Below, piece by piece: positions 1-6,344 of a DNA stretch of 10,880 nucleotides. The stretch covers positions 1 to 10,880 of the forward strand of contig DHIR01000044.1 in assembly GCA_002403905.1 (NCBI GenBank), given 5' to 3'. This DNA is from Mucilaginibacter sp. UBA4741. Lineage in GTDB: Bacteria; Bacteroidota; Bacteroidia; Sphingobacteriales; Sphingobacteriaceae. Position numbers and translations under genes: made by a program. The notes under the pieces were generated by a model. That model was not told the DNA's origin and did not search any database. It was given only the letters and a program-made list of their open reading frames with translations. Within the stretch, counting starts at the first letter, position 1. Every line of letters starts with the position of its first letter.

Positions 1-380
1 CCCGCCTTTTTCATGGTTTCTTTGGCTGAAGCTTTATCGCCCATGGCATTGATCTGATCGGCAGTTGCGCCGATAAATTTAATACCATACTCCGCACAAA
101 TGGCCGAGAACTTTGCATTCTCTGACAAGAAACCATAACCCGGATGGATAGCATCGGCATTGGTTAACTCGGCAGCTGATATAATGTTGGGGATATTTAA
201 ATAAGAATCTTTACTTGGCGGCGGGCCAATACAAACAGCCTCGTCAGCAAAGCGCACGTGAAGGCTGTCACGATCGGCAGTAGAATATACAGCTACCGTT
301 TTAATACCCATTTCTTTACAGGTACGGATTATGCGCAAGGCAATTTCACCACGATTAGCTATTAATATTTTTTTAAACAT
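1..380 (-). CDS. accC: Biotin carboxylase subunit of acetyl-CoA carboxylase, N-terminal part
   Basis: Partial gene: 126 codons are visible from the ATG at 380 down to the window edge; the full protein is about 450 residues. AccC uses ATP and bicarbonate to carboxylate the biotin on AccB, the first half-reaction of malonyl-CoA synthesis in the cytoplasm. The visible part is the biotin carboxylase N-terminal domain. It opens [20 protein letters not shown] and contains [10 protein letters not shown] at residues 79-88. MGDK at 113-116 begins the approach to the ATP-grasp domain, and its Lys116 matches the nucleotide-binding lysine of E. coli AccC. It lies downstream of accB on the same strand, the usual accBC order. 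The 101-base gap between them is mostly a palindromic repeat, so the leader of accC is nearly all repeat. Identification is very secure; only the truncation limits it. Confidence 0.97.
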   Translation of the reverse strand, partial: MFKKILIANRGEIALRIIRTCKEMGIKTVAVYSTADRDSLHVRFADEAVCIGPPPSKDSYLNIPNIISAAELTNADAIHPGYGFLSENAKFSAICAEYGIKFIGATADQINAMGDKASAKETMKKA

Positions 381-386
381 CTTTCT

Positions 387-481
387 AAATTTGAAGATTT
401 GAGAATGTGCTGATTTGAAAATGATCTGAATATTTGATAATGCATGGCACCTTCAAATTCTCAAATCATCAAATTCTCAAA
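387..481. repeat. Degenerate palindromic intergenic repeat between accB and accC
   Basis: The gap is built from repeated short modules of the type ATTTGAGAATTTGA. The plus strand carries AAATTTGAAGATTTGAGAAT and GATTTGAAAATGAT on the left, then a central TGCATGGCACC. TTCAAATTCTCAAATCATC and AAATTCTCAAAC follow on the right, which is the same module in reverse complement. The whole element can therefore fold as a long imperfect hairpin in DNA or mRNA. It begins 6 bases from the accC ATG and runs up to the accB stop codon. From memory, similar TTTGAGAATTTGA-rich elements are scattered between genes in Pedobacter and Mucilaginibacter genomes; that is not checked here. No second copy is seen in this window. 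Confidence 0.75.
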
Positions 482-940
482 CTAAACAGGTTCTACTAAA
501 AATAATGGCTGGTCATACTCAACCGGCGATGCATTATCAACCAGTATCTTAACAATACGGCCTGATACTTCTGATTCGATCTCGTTGAATAATTTCATGG
601 CTTCAATGATACAAACTACGGTACCACTTGTTACTTCATCGCCAACATTAACAAACAATGGTTTATCCGGTGATGCCGAACGATAAAAAGTACCGATCAT
701 TGGCGATTTTACAGTTATGTAGTTTGAGGTATCGTCAGCAGCAGGGGCAGCGGCAACTGGTGCAGCAGGGGCTAATGCAGCAGGCGCAGCAGTAACAGGT
801 GCAGGTATAGTTGCGTGAACAACTGTAGGCTCGCCTGTAGTTTTAATAGTGATCTTAAAATCTTTTTGCTCAATAGCTACTTCGTTAACTCCTGATTTGG
901 AAACAAAGCGTATAAGATCTTGTATTTGTTTAATATCCAT
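482..940 (-). CDS. accB: Biotin carboxyl carrier protein of acetyl-CoA carboxylase
   Basis: Cytoplasmic carrier subunit (152 aa, normal length) that shuttles carboxylate on biotin from AccC to the carboxyltransferase for malonyl-CoA synthesis. Residues 1-36 form the conserved N-terminal region ([12 protein letters not shown]). Residues 39-70 are an Ala/Pro-rich flexible linker. Residues 73-152 form the biotinyl domain. The biotin attachment motif EAMKL is intact, with Lys116 as the biotinylated residue. The thumb-type segment [14 protein letters not shown] (79-92) marks it as an acetyl-CoA carboxylase BCCP rather than a general biotinyl or lipoyl domain. The gene follows fabH after a 151-base gap with no ORF, so it may also have its own promoter, although I see no TAnnTTTG box there. 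It ends in TAG right at the edge of the palindromic repeat. Confidence 0.97.
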   Translation of the reverse strand: MDIKQIQDLIRFVSKSGVNEVAIEQKDFKITIKTTGEPTVVHATIPAPVTAAPAALAPAAPVAAAPAADDTSNYITVKSPMIGTFYRSASPDKPLFVNVGDEVTSGTVVCIIEAMKLFNEIESEVSGRIVKILVDNASPVEYDQPLFLVEPV

Positions 941-1003
941 TGTTGCAGATTATAGGGTTTTGGATAACGTGTTTTTATCTAAGTTAGTTATAATATGCAG
1001 ATG

Positions 1004-1015
1004 TGCATATATGCA
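1004..1015. promoter_or_regulatory. 12-bp perfect palindrome in the accB leader (possible operator)
   Basis: TGCATATATGCA is a perfect 12-bp palindrome 64 bases upstream of the accB start. The octamer ATATGCAG occurs at 993-1000 and again at 1009-1016, exactly 16 bp apart, so the two copies lie on about the same helix face. This is the only conspicuous structure in the fabH-accB gap. A regulator-binding role is an inference; AT-rich palindromes of this size also occur by chance. Confidence 0.3.
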
Positions 1016-1091
1016 GTTTGATTATTAATGACTTAACGTGTAATTAATGGTATGGTTTTAATTTTTAAAAGTACTTATAAAAAAAGTCTGC

Positions 1092-2087
1092 CTAAGAATT
1101 ATAGCCCCATTTTATATAAAGGGAACCCCAGGTAAACCCGCCACCAAAAGCGGCTAAAATTAAATTATCGCCTTTTTTAAATTTATTTTCCCACTCCCAC
1201 AAGCACAAAGGTATGGTTGCATTTGTGGTGTTACCGTAACGTTCAATATTTACAATTACTTTATCCTCGCTAACACCTGTGCGGGCGGCGGTGGCATCAA
1301 TAATACGTTTGTTGGCCTGGTGTGGTACTAACCATGCAATATCATCAGCGGTTAGGTTATTGCGCTCCATTACTTCGGCAGCAACATCGGCCATATTGGT
1401 TACGGCAAATTTAAATACCGCTTTACCTTCCTGGTAAGCATAATGCTCGCGGGCATCAATAGTTTCATGGCTAGCCGGTTTTATAGAACCACCGGCTTTC
1501 ATATTCAGGAACGGGATACCCGAACCATCGCTTTTTAGTACAGAATCAAGTATACCATAACCATCATAATTAGGCTCTAATAAAGCCGCGCCGGCACCAT
1601 CACCAAATATAATACAAGTTGCCCTGTCCTGATAATCAACTATTGATGACATTTTATCAGCACCAACTACCAATACTTTTTTATGCATACCGGTTTCAAT
1701 AAACTGTGCGCCGGTAGCAAGGCCAAATAGAAAGCCGGAGCAGGCCGCCTGCATATCAAATCCCCAGGCATTTACCGCGCCAATTTTATGCGCGAATGCG
1801 TTAGCGGTAGCCGGGAAAGGCATATCAGGTGTGGTAGTACAAAAAATGATCAGATCAATTTCTTCGGCACCTATACCGCGTTTTTTTAGTAAGCCTAAAA
1901 CAGCAGGTACTGCCAGGTCTGATGTGCCAAGGCCTTCGCCTTTTAGTATACGGCGCTCTTTAATACCAGTACGGGTGGTTATCCACTCGTCATTGGTATC
2001 AACCATTGTAGATAGCTCATGATTAGTGAGTATATAATCTGGTACGTAACCATTAACAGCTGTAATGGCTGCAGTAATTTTACTCAT
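1092..2087 (-). CDS. fabH: Beta-ketoacyl-[acyl-carrier-protein] synthase III
   Basis: FabH condenses an acyl-CoA primer with malonyl-ACP to start fatty acid elongation in the cytoplasm. The length of 331 aa is typical. The thiolase-fold catalytic triad is complete: Cys116 in AACSGF, His256 in PHQANKRI, and Asn286 in YGNTTNAT. These correspond to Cys112/His244/Asn274 of E. coli FabH. The nucleophile context and the Gly-rich C-terminal GGGFTWGS (315-322) are standard for the family. The ATG at 2087 lies 12 bases after the plsX stop, so the two are clearly cotranscribed. In this phylum FabH often prefers branched-chain primers that yield iso-fatty acids; that cannot be read from the sequence. 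No sign of truncation. Confidence 0.97.
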   Translation of the reverse strand: MSKITAAITAVNGYVPDYILTNHELSTMVDTNDEWITTRTGIKERRILKGEGLGTSDLAVPAVLGLLKKRGIGAEEIDLIIFCTTTPDMPFPATANAFAHKIGAVNAWGFDMQAACSGFLFGLATGAQFIETGMHKKVLVVGADKMSSIVDYQDRATCIIFGDGAGAALLEPNYDGYGILDSVLKSDGSGIPFLNMKAGGSIKPASHETIDAREHYAYQEGKAVFKFAVTNMADVAAEVMERNNLTADDIAWLVPHQANKRIIDATAARTGVSEDKVIVNIERYGNTTNATIPLCLWEWENKFKKGDNLILAAFGGGFTWGSLYIKWGYNS

Positions 2088-2099
2088 AGTTATAATTTT

Positions 2100-3035
2100 T
2101 TATTGAAACGCCTTGGCTATTTTACCAACCAATTCGCTCTCAACCATATCTTTAGACAAAAGAACCATATTCTTTATAGCCTCGGGGCTTGAAATACCGT
2201 GGCCAACAACAACAGGCGCGTTTACCCCCAAAATTGGGCTGCCGCCATATTGCTCATAATTAAACCTATCAAAAAACTCGTCTTTCAATCCCTTTTTAAG
2301 GGTTGCCACATAAAATGATTCGGCAAGTTTAAGTATAATATTTCCGGTAAAACCATCGCATACAAAAACATCCGCATTATCGCTAAACAGGTCGCGCCCT
2401 TCGGCATTACCTACAAAGTTAAAAAGGTCTGTTTCTTTCATTAAAGGATAGGTAGCCTGGCAAAGCAGGTTGCCTTTTTCTTCCTCTTCGCCAATGTTCA
2501 TCAGCGCTACGCGGGGGTTAGCAATATTATAAACGTATTGCGCCATTAAGCTGCCCAATACGCCAAACTGTACTAATACTTCGGGTTTGCAATCGGCATT
2601 GGCACCTACATCTAATAAAATACCCAAGCCGCCTTTTAGCTTTGGTACCATAGTAGTTATAGCAGGGCGATGGATGCCCGGGATAGCTTTTACGCTAAAC
2701 ATAGCACCAACCAGCATAGCGCCTGTATTACCGGCCGAAGAGAACGCCTGTATATGGCCTTCTTTTAACAGTTTAAAACCTACGCTGATACTTGAGTCTG
2801 GTTTTTGAACAACCGCTTTGGTAGGGTGTTCGCCCATGCCAATAACCTCGGTAGTATGTACATACTCGAAGTTATCTGGGTCAAAGTTATTTTCACGAAG
2901 AATACTTACAGCCGCGTCTTTATCGCCTATAAGTACAAGGGTATGGCCCGATAAAACTTTATATGCTTCGATAGCCCCTAAAACAGTCGCTTTGGGGGCG
3001 TAATCACCGCCCATAATATCTAAGCCAATCTTCAT
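2100..3035 (-). CDS. plsX: Phosphate acyltransferase PlsX
   Basis: PlsX converts acyl-ACP and phosphate into acyl-phosphate, the donor used by PlsY to acylate glycerol-3-phosphate. It works at the inner face of the membrane. The protein is 311 aa, slightly shorter than the roughly 330-350 aa common in other bacteria. Conserved family segments are all present: DIMGGDYAPK (6-15), GEHPTKAVVQKPDSS (68-82), SAGNTGA (100-106), LDVGAN (141-146), MNIGEEEEKGN (179-189), NAEGRDLF (210-217) and CDGFTGNIILK (226-236). It lies 15 bases after rpmF and 12 bases before fabH. The rpmF-plsX-fabH order is conserved well beyond this phylum, which supports the call. Confidence 0.97.
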   Translation of the reverse strand: MKIGLDIMGGDYAPKATVLGAIEAYKVLSGHTLVLIGDKDAAVSILRENNFDPDNFEYVHTTEVIGMGEHPTKAVVQKPDSSISVGFKLLKEGHIQAFSSAGNTGAMLVGAMFSVKAIPGIHRPAITTMVPKLKGGLGILLDVGANADCKPEVLVQFGVLGSLMAQYVYNIANPRVALMNIGEEEEKGNLLCQATYPLMKETDLFNFVGNAEGRDLFSDNADVFVCDGFTGNIILKLAESFYVATLKKGLKDEFFDRFNYEQYGGSPILGVNAPVVVGHGISSPEAIKNMVLLSKDMVESELVGKIAKAFQ

Positions 3036-3050
3036 TTTAGAAAATTAGTA

Positions 3051-3239
3051 TTAGGCTACTGCTTTTTCAATCAGTAATTTACCGTTGTAGTATACGTTAC
3101 CATCTACAGTATAAGCTCTGTGCGGCAAATGTACAGCACCGGTAACTTTGCAGGTAGTTAAAGTTGGAGCGATAGCCTTGTAATGGGTTCTACGCTTGTC
3201 TCTTCTTGATTTGGATATTTTACGTTTTGGATGTGGCAT
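3051..3239 (-). CDS. rpmF: 50S ribosomal protein L32, zinc-free type
   Basis: Small basic ribosomal protein (62 aa) of the large subunit. It begins [20 protein letters not shown], the typical Lys/Arg-rich L32 N-terminus, and ends in the conserved [11 protein letters not shown]. Zinc-binding L32 proteins carry two Cys pairs; here only Cys30 remains. The position of its partner is Thr33, and no Cys lies in the second half, so this is a zinc-independent form with a leftover cysteine. It sits between the DUF177 gene (16-base gap) and plsX (15-base gap), the standard setting for rpmF. Confidence 0.97.
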   Translation of the reverse strand: MPHPKRKISKSRRDKRRTHYKAIAPTLTTCKVTGAVHLPHRAYTVDGNVYYNGKLLIEKAVA

Positions 3240-3255
3240 AACTTACTGTTATTAT

Positions 3256-3777
3256 TTATTTAATTTTTTTGAGTGCGTCCCACCGCGGGTCCGGGTTCTC
3301 ATCTTGTTCATTATTCGCCGCTAAGTTATTCAACTTATCCAGCATTTCATTATCACAATACGGGGTGTTACCCTCGTCGTTACATACCTGTATAAATGGT
3401 ACTGCAACGTTTATATATTCATAGATCAAGCCGGCAAGCATTATTTCATGCTCATTTTTGCCTATGGCAATGATCTCATCATCTTCGTCTATTTCCTCAT
3501 CGCTAAACTTAGCTATTTGCTGTTCATGCACATTCAATGCTTGCGGATATTGCGCCAAACATTTATCGCAAGCAGCATCAATTGTACCGGTAATATGAAA
3601 ATCCAGGATCAACATAGTTTCCTGTTTTTCAATTTCGACCTCACATTTCAAGTCGGCCTTTTTTACCAGCGAGTAATCAAACTCATCAAAAAAGTCATCC
3701 TTTACATCAAATTCAAAATGATGCTTACCAAGTGCTAAACCAGTAAAAGGAATCGAATAATTTCTTAGCGATTTCAA
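3256..3777 (-). CDS. DUF177 / YceD-like protein
   Basis: Member of the DUF177 (YceD) family, found next to rpmF in most bacteria. Members have been linked to 23S rRNA or large-subunit biogenesis, but the exact role is not settled. From this start it has 173 aa and no membrane segment. Numbering from the upstream TTG at 3798, it has a CDKC pair (77-80) and a second Cys pair (139 and 148). It also has a very acidic stretch at 99-108 and the family's C-terminal DPRWDALKKIK. The frame can be read from TTG at 3798, but that codon lies inside a promoter element. The TTG at 3777 gives MKSLRNYSIPFTGL, which is how I recall relatives beginning, so I chose it. No ATG is available in the N-terminal region. 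It is the first gene of the operon. Confidence 0.88.
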   Translation of the reverse strand: MKSLRNYSIPFTGLALGKHHFEFDVKDDFFDEFDYSLVKKADLKCEVEIEKQETMLILDFHITGTIDAACDKCLAQYPQALNVHEQQIAKFSDEEIDEDDEIIAIGKNEHEIMLAGLIYEYINVAVPFIQVCNDEGNTPYCDNEMLDKLNNLAANNEQDENPDPRWDALKKIK

Positions 3778-3795
3778 TGAGCAACAATTAGCCTG

Positions 3796-3803
3796 CAAAT
3801 GTA
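3796..3803 (-). promoter_or_regulatory. Bacteroidota-type -7 promoter element of the fatty acid operon
   Basis: The minus strand reads TACATTTG, a full match to the Bacteroidota -7 consensus TAnnTTTG. A T-run (CCTTTTT) lies 19 bases upstream, where the -33 TTTG element would be, so the -33 match is poor. Transcription would begin roughly 5-8 bases downstream, around 3788-3791. That is upstream of the TTG at 3777 but past the TTG at 3798, and it makes a short leader of about 10-14 bases. The consensus is established knowledge; the start point is inferred. Confidence 0.6.
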
Positions 3804-4024
3804 GGGAAAAATACCAATACAGAAAAAGGTTTTTTTTAAATGGTTTTTGAGGGAGGAAATGGTGGGGGTATAGGTGGAGCTTATCTCCGATGAGTTACCG
3901 TTTCAACTCACAGCAACTTATCCCCAAAACCAATTGTAACCTATTATTTACTTGAGAAATTGATAAAAAATATCTCACCATTAAAAATTATTGTAGTTTT
4001 ACCCTAACCATTTTTAAATTAAAC

Positions 4025-4747
4025 ATGAAAAAAATACTTGTATTAGGCTTTGTGGCATGCATAGCTATCTCCTCTGTAGTAAAGGCACAGGACAACACAT
4101 TAACTAAAAAAGAAGTAAAACAAGGCTGGAAACTGCTATTTGATGGCACCGACCTTAAGGGCTGGCACTCCTGGAAACGCGATACAGTTGCTGCTAACTG
4201 GATGGTAAAAGACGGCCAAATACAATACGATTTAAGCAATGACAGAAAAGGTGACGACTTAGTGACAGACGGCTCATACACAAACTACGAGTTACAAATA
4301 CAATGGAGAATTACCCCGGGCGGTAACAGCGGTATTATTTTTGACATCCAGGAAGATGGCAAACATGGCGCTACTTACCAAACAGGTGCAGAAATGCAAG
4401 TGTTGGATAACGTTGCTGCAAGCGACAACAAAAAACCAAATCACTTAGCGGGTTGCTTATATGATATGATTGGCGATGCTAGTGTATCACATCCGGTAAC
4501 TCCGGGCGAGTGGAACCAGGTTAAAATTATCCAAAATAAAGGCCAGCTTACTTTTTGGTTAAACGGGACTAAAACTGTTGACGTTAAAATAGGTAGCCCT
4601 GAGTGGGACACTGCAATGGCACAAAGTAAATTTAAAAGCCGTGGCTTTGAAGATTTCATGAAAGTACAAGGTGGCCGCATTGCTATCCAAAAACACCCCG
4701 GATCAAGCGGTTGGAAAAATATGAAGATCCGTGAGATAAAAGACTAA
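4025..4747 (+). CDS. Exported DUF1080 (3-keto-disaccharide hydrolase-like) protein
   Basis: A 240-aa protein of the DUF1080 family, named after 3-keto-disaccharide hydrolases and related to concanavalin-like beta-sandwich carbohydrate proteins. Residues 1-21 are a Sec signal peptide with a predicted cut after VKA (residue 21), so it acts in the periplasm or outside. Cys12 lies mid-helix without a good lipobox, so lipidation is unlikely. Family segments are GWKLLFDGTDLKGWHSW (34-50), GNSGIIFD (100-107), GAEMQVLDN (121-129), AGCLYDMI (142-149) and the closing GRIAIQKHPGSSGW (217-230). Such proteins are numerous in polysaccharide-degrading Bacteroidota. This one stands alone, flanked by a divergent operon and its own terminator, with no SusCD or glycosidase neighbour to indicate a substrate. 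The family is confident; the activity is not. Confidence 0.9.
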   Translation: MKKILVLGFVACIAISSVVKAQDNTLTKKEVKQGWKLLFDGTDLKGWHSWKRDTVAANWMVKDGQIQYDLSNDRKGDDLVTDGSYTNYELQIQWRITPGGNSGIIFDIQEDGKHGATYQTGAEMQVLDNVAASDNKKPNHLAGCLYDMIGDASVSHPVTPGEWNQVKIIQNKGQLTFWLNGTKTVDVKIGSPEWDTAMAQSKFKSRGFEDFMKVQGGRIAIQKHPGSSGWKNMKIREIKD

Positions 4748-4768
4748 ATAACTTCACAGGATAATAAG

Positions 4769-4802
4769 AGCCCGTTGATGCATAGCGTTAACGGGCTTTT
4801 TT
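4769..4802 (+). terminator. Intrinsic terminator after the DUF1080 gene
   Basis: An 8-bp GC-rich stem (AGCCCGTT at 4769-4776 pairing with AACGGGCT at 4790-4797) is followed directly by a run of six T. It lies 22 bases past the DUF1080 stop codon and separates that gene from the response regulator. Confidence 0.9.
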
Positions 4803-4844
4803 GTTGTTTTATAATCACAATTAAATTACACAGATTTGTAACCC

Positions 4845-6200
4845 ATGAGCACAGCATCAAAAGGTAAACTTTTAATAATTGATGACGAAGACCGTTTACG
4901 AAAACTGCTTGCCCGCATTTTGCAACTGGAAGGATACGATCTGCTGGAAGCCGCGACCGCTAAAGAAGGGCTTCGCCACCTGGAAAGCGCGACTGTTGAT
5001 GTTGTTATATGCGATGTAAAACTGCCCGATATTAACGGCATTGAACTTACCAAAACTATTAAAACTAATAACCCAGCTGTTGAGATCGTCGTGCTTACCG
5101 CTTATGGAACAATAAACGATGGTGTAACCGCTATTAAGAACGGCGCCTTTGATTATATAACCAAAGGCGATGATAATGAAAAGATCATCCCGCTGGTTAG
5201 CAAGGCGATGGATAAAGCCATTTTGCAGCGCCGTGTGTTAGAATTGGAGAATAAGCTGAATTTAAAATTTGGCTTCGAGCGCATAATTGGTAGCTCGGCT
5301 GGTATTGCTGATGCAATTAAACTGGCGCAACGTGTAGCCGTTACCGATACTACCGTTTTATTATTGGGCGAAACCGGCACCGGCAAAGAAGTATTTGCAG
5401 AAGCGATACACCAGGCTAGCCCGCGCAATGCCAAACCATTTGTGGCTATAAATTGCAGCGCGTTTAGCAAAGAGCTTTTAGAAAGCGAACTGTTTGGCCA
5501 TAAAGCCGGCGCATTTACGGGGGCCATAAAAGATAAAAAGGGCCTTTTTGAAGAAGCCAATGGTGGCACTATTTTTTTAGATGAGATAGGCGAACTGGAT
5601 CACGACCTACAAGCCAAGCTATTACGCGTGCTGGAGTCGCAACAGTTTATTAAGATTGGCGATACCAAGACCACGCAGGTAAGTGTGCGTATACTGGCAG
5701 CCACTAATCGCGATTTGCAGGATGAATCTACTAAAGGAAATTTCAGGTCTGATCTGTTTTACCGTTTATCTGTTTTCCAGATCACCCTGCCCCCGGTGCG
5801 CGACCGTAAGAAAGATATCGCACCCCTTGCCAAAAGTTTTGTCCAAACCTATGCCACCAAAGTAAACAAACATATAACCGGTTTCACTACTGATTTTTTG
5901 CAGAAGCTGGAAGCTTATAACTGGCCGGGTAACATCCGCGAGTTAAAGAATGTAATTGAACGCGCGGTAATATTATGCGACAGCAATGAGCTGGATGCTT
6001 CTTTATTACCTTATGAGTTTAATATCGCTTCCATTAAAACCGACAACCCCGCTTCGGCATTTGAACTGGCAGTAATTGAAGCGCAGCATATTAAACGTGT
6101 ACTTAACCATACCAACGGCAACCGCGCCGAAGCTGCAAGGCTATTAAACATTGGCATTGCTACCTTGTATCGCAAGTTAAAAGAATACGGGTTGGAGTAA
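4845..6200 (+). CDS. Sigma-54-dependent response regulator (NtrC family)
   Basis: Cytoplasmic transcription activator of 451 aa with the full three-domain layout. The receiver domain (about 8-125) has the acidic pair Asp13-Asp14, phospho-acceptor Asp57, Thr85 and Lys107. Lys107 is followed by Gly rather than the usual Pro. The AAA+ domain (about 147-385) has Walker A GETGTGKE (175-182) and an intact sigma-54 contact loop GAFTGA (222-227). It also has Walker B FLDE (244-247), FRSDLFYRL (300-308) with arginine-finger residues, and the sensor II segment WPGNIRELKNV (360-370). The Fis-type helix-turn-helix is at about 422-450 (NRAEAARLLNIGIATLYRKL). All residues for ATP hydrolysis and sigma-54 activation are present. 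The adjacent kinase is its likely partner; the targets are not known, but the downstream kinase-kup pair is the obvious candidate. A CAGATTTG at 4831-4838 is a near match to a -7 box, but too close to the ATG to be sure. Confidence 0.95.
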   Translation: MSTASKGKLLIIDDEDRLRKLLARILQLEGYDLLEAATAKEGLRHLESATVDVVICDVKLPDINGIELTKTIKTNNPAVEIVVLTAYGTINDGVTAIKNGAFDYITKGDDNEKIIPLVSKAMDKAILQRRVLELENKLNLKFGFERIIGSSAGIADAIKLAQRVAVTDTTVLLLGETGTGKEVFAEAIHQASPRNAKPFVAINCSAFSKELLESELFGHKAGAFTGAIKDKKGLFEEANGGTIFLDEIGELDHDLQAKLLRVLESQQFIKIGDTKTTQVSVRILAATNRDLQDESTKGNFRSDLFYRLSVFQITLPPVRDRKKDIAPLAKSFVQTYATKVNKHITGFTTDFLQKLEAYNWPGNIRELKNVIERAVILCDSNELDASLLPYEFNIASIKTDNPASAFELAVIEAQHIKRVLNHTNGNRAEAARLLNIGIATLYRKLKEYGLE

Positions 6201-6210
6201 TATTTTATAC

Positions 6211-6236
6211 CATTTTGATAATACCATATCAAAATG
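6211..6236. promoter_or_regulatory. Perfect 10-bp inverted repeat, candidate activator-binding site
   Basis: CATTTTGATA at 6211-6220 is repeated as its exact reverse complement TATCAAAATG at 6227-6236, around a 6-base spacer (ATACCA). A further half-site TATCAAA lies at 6287-6293, exactly 60 bp after the one at 6227. The repeat is AT-rich and not followed by a T-run, so it does not look like a terminator. Its centre is about 120 bp upstream of the start point expected from the sigma-54 promoter candidate at 6318-6333, a normal distance for an NtrC-type enhancer. Binding by the neighbouring regulator is inferred. Confidence 0.5.
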
Positions 6237-6317
6237 ATAGGGTGGCATTACTTCTTAACTACCACTAAAAAACACAATTAGCTGTATATCAAATTATTAT
6301 GTGATATTTTTTATTAA

Positions 6318-6333
6318 TGGCATTTGTTTGGCA
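6318..6333 (+). promoter_or_regulatory. Candidate sigma-54 (-24/-12) promoter of the kinase-kup genes
   Basis: TGGCATTTGTTTGGCA keeps the invariant GG-N10-GC spacing of sigma-54 promoters. TGGCA matches the -24 box and TGGCA stands in for TTGCA at -12. The start point would fall at about 6344, right at the ATG of the kinase gene (6345), which would make the transcript almost leaderless. Support comes from the neighbouring sigma-54 activator gene and the upstream inverted repeat. The near-leaderless start and the imperfect boxes count against it. Confidence 0.4.
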
Positions 6334-6344
6334 ATAGCGCCACT

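Noticed and set aside
3890..3911. TGAGTT/AACTCA inverted repeat and the G-rich tract at 3850-3877 as a possible small RNA or operator
   Set aside because: The stem is only 6 bp with an 8-base loop and has no T-run; the G-rich tract has no regular spacing. Nothing supports a defined element.
3994..4001. TAGTTTTA as a -7 promoter box for the DUF1080 gene
   Set aside because: Only 7 of 8 consensus positions match and there is no TTG about 19 bases upstream. A promoter must exist in 3804-4024, but I cannot place it.
4049..4066. Possible lipoprotein signal around Cys12 of the DUF1080 protein
   Set aside because: Phe sits at position -3 and the Cys lies in the middle of the hydrophobic segment. 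The AQ cleavage site after residue 21 is a better fit to ordinary signal peptidase.
3988..4281. 97-codon minus-strand frame over the DUF1080 start
   Set aside because: It is antisense to a clear family gene with a signal peptide, has no recognisable domain, and is one of many shadow frames opposite real genes.
6324..6344. Upstream TTG start for the histidine kinase, adding seven residues (MFGNSAT)
   Set aside because: The ATG at 6345 gives a typical short positively charged N-terminus before TM1, and the TTG lies inside the sigma-54 promoter candidate.
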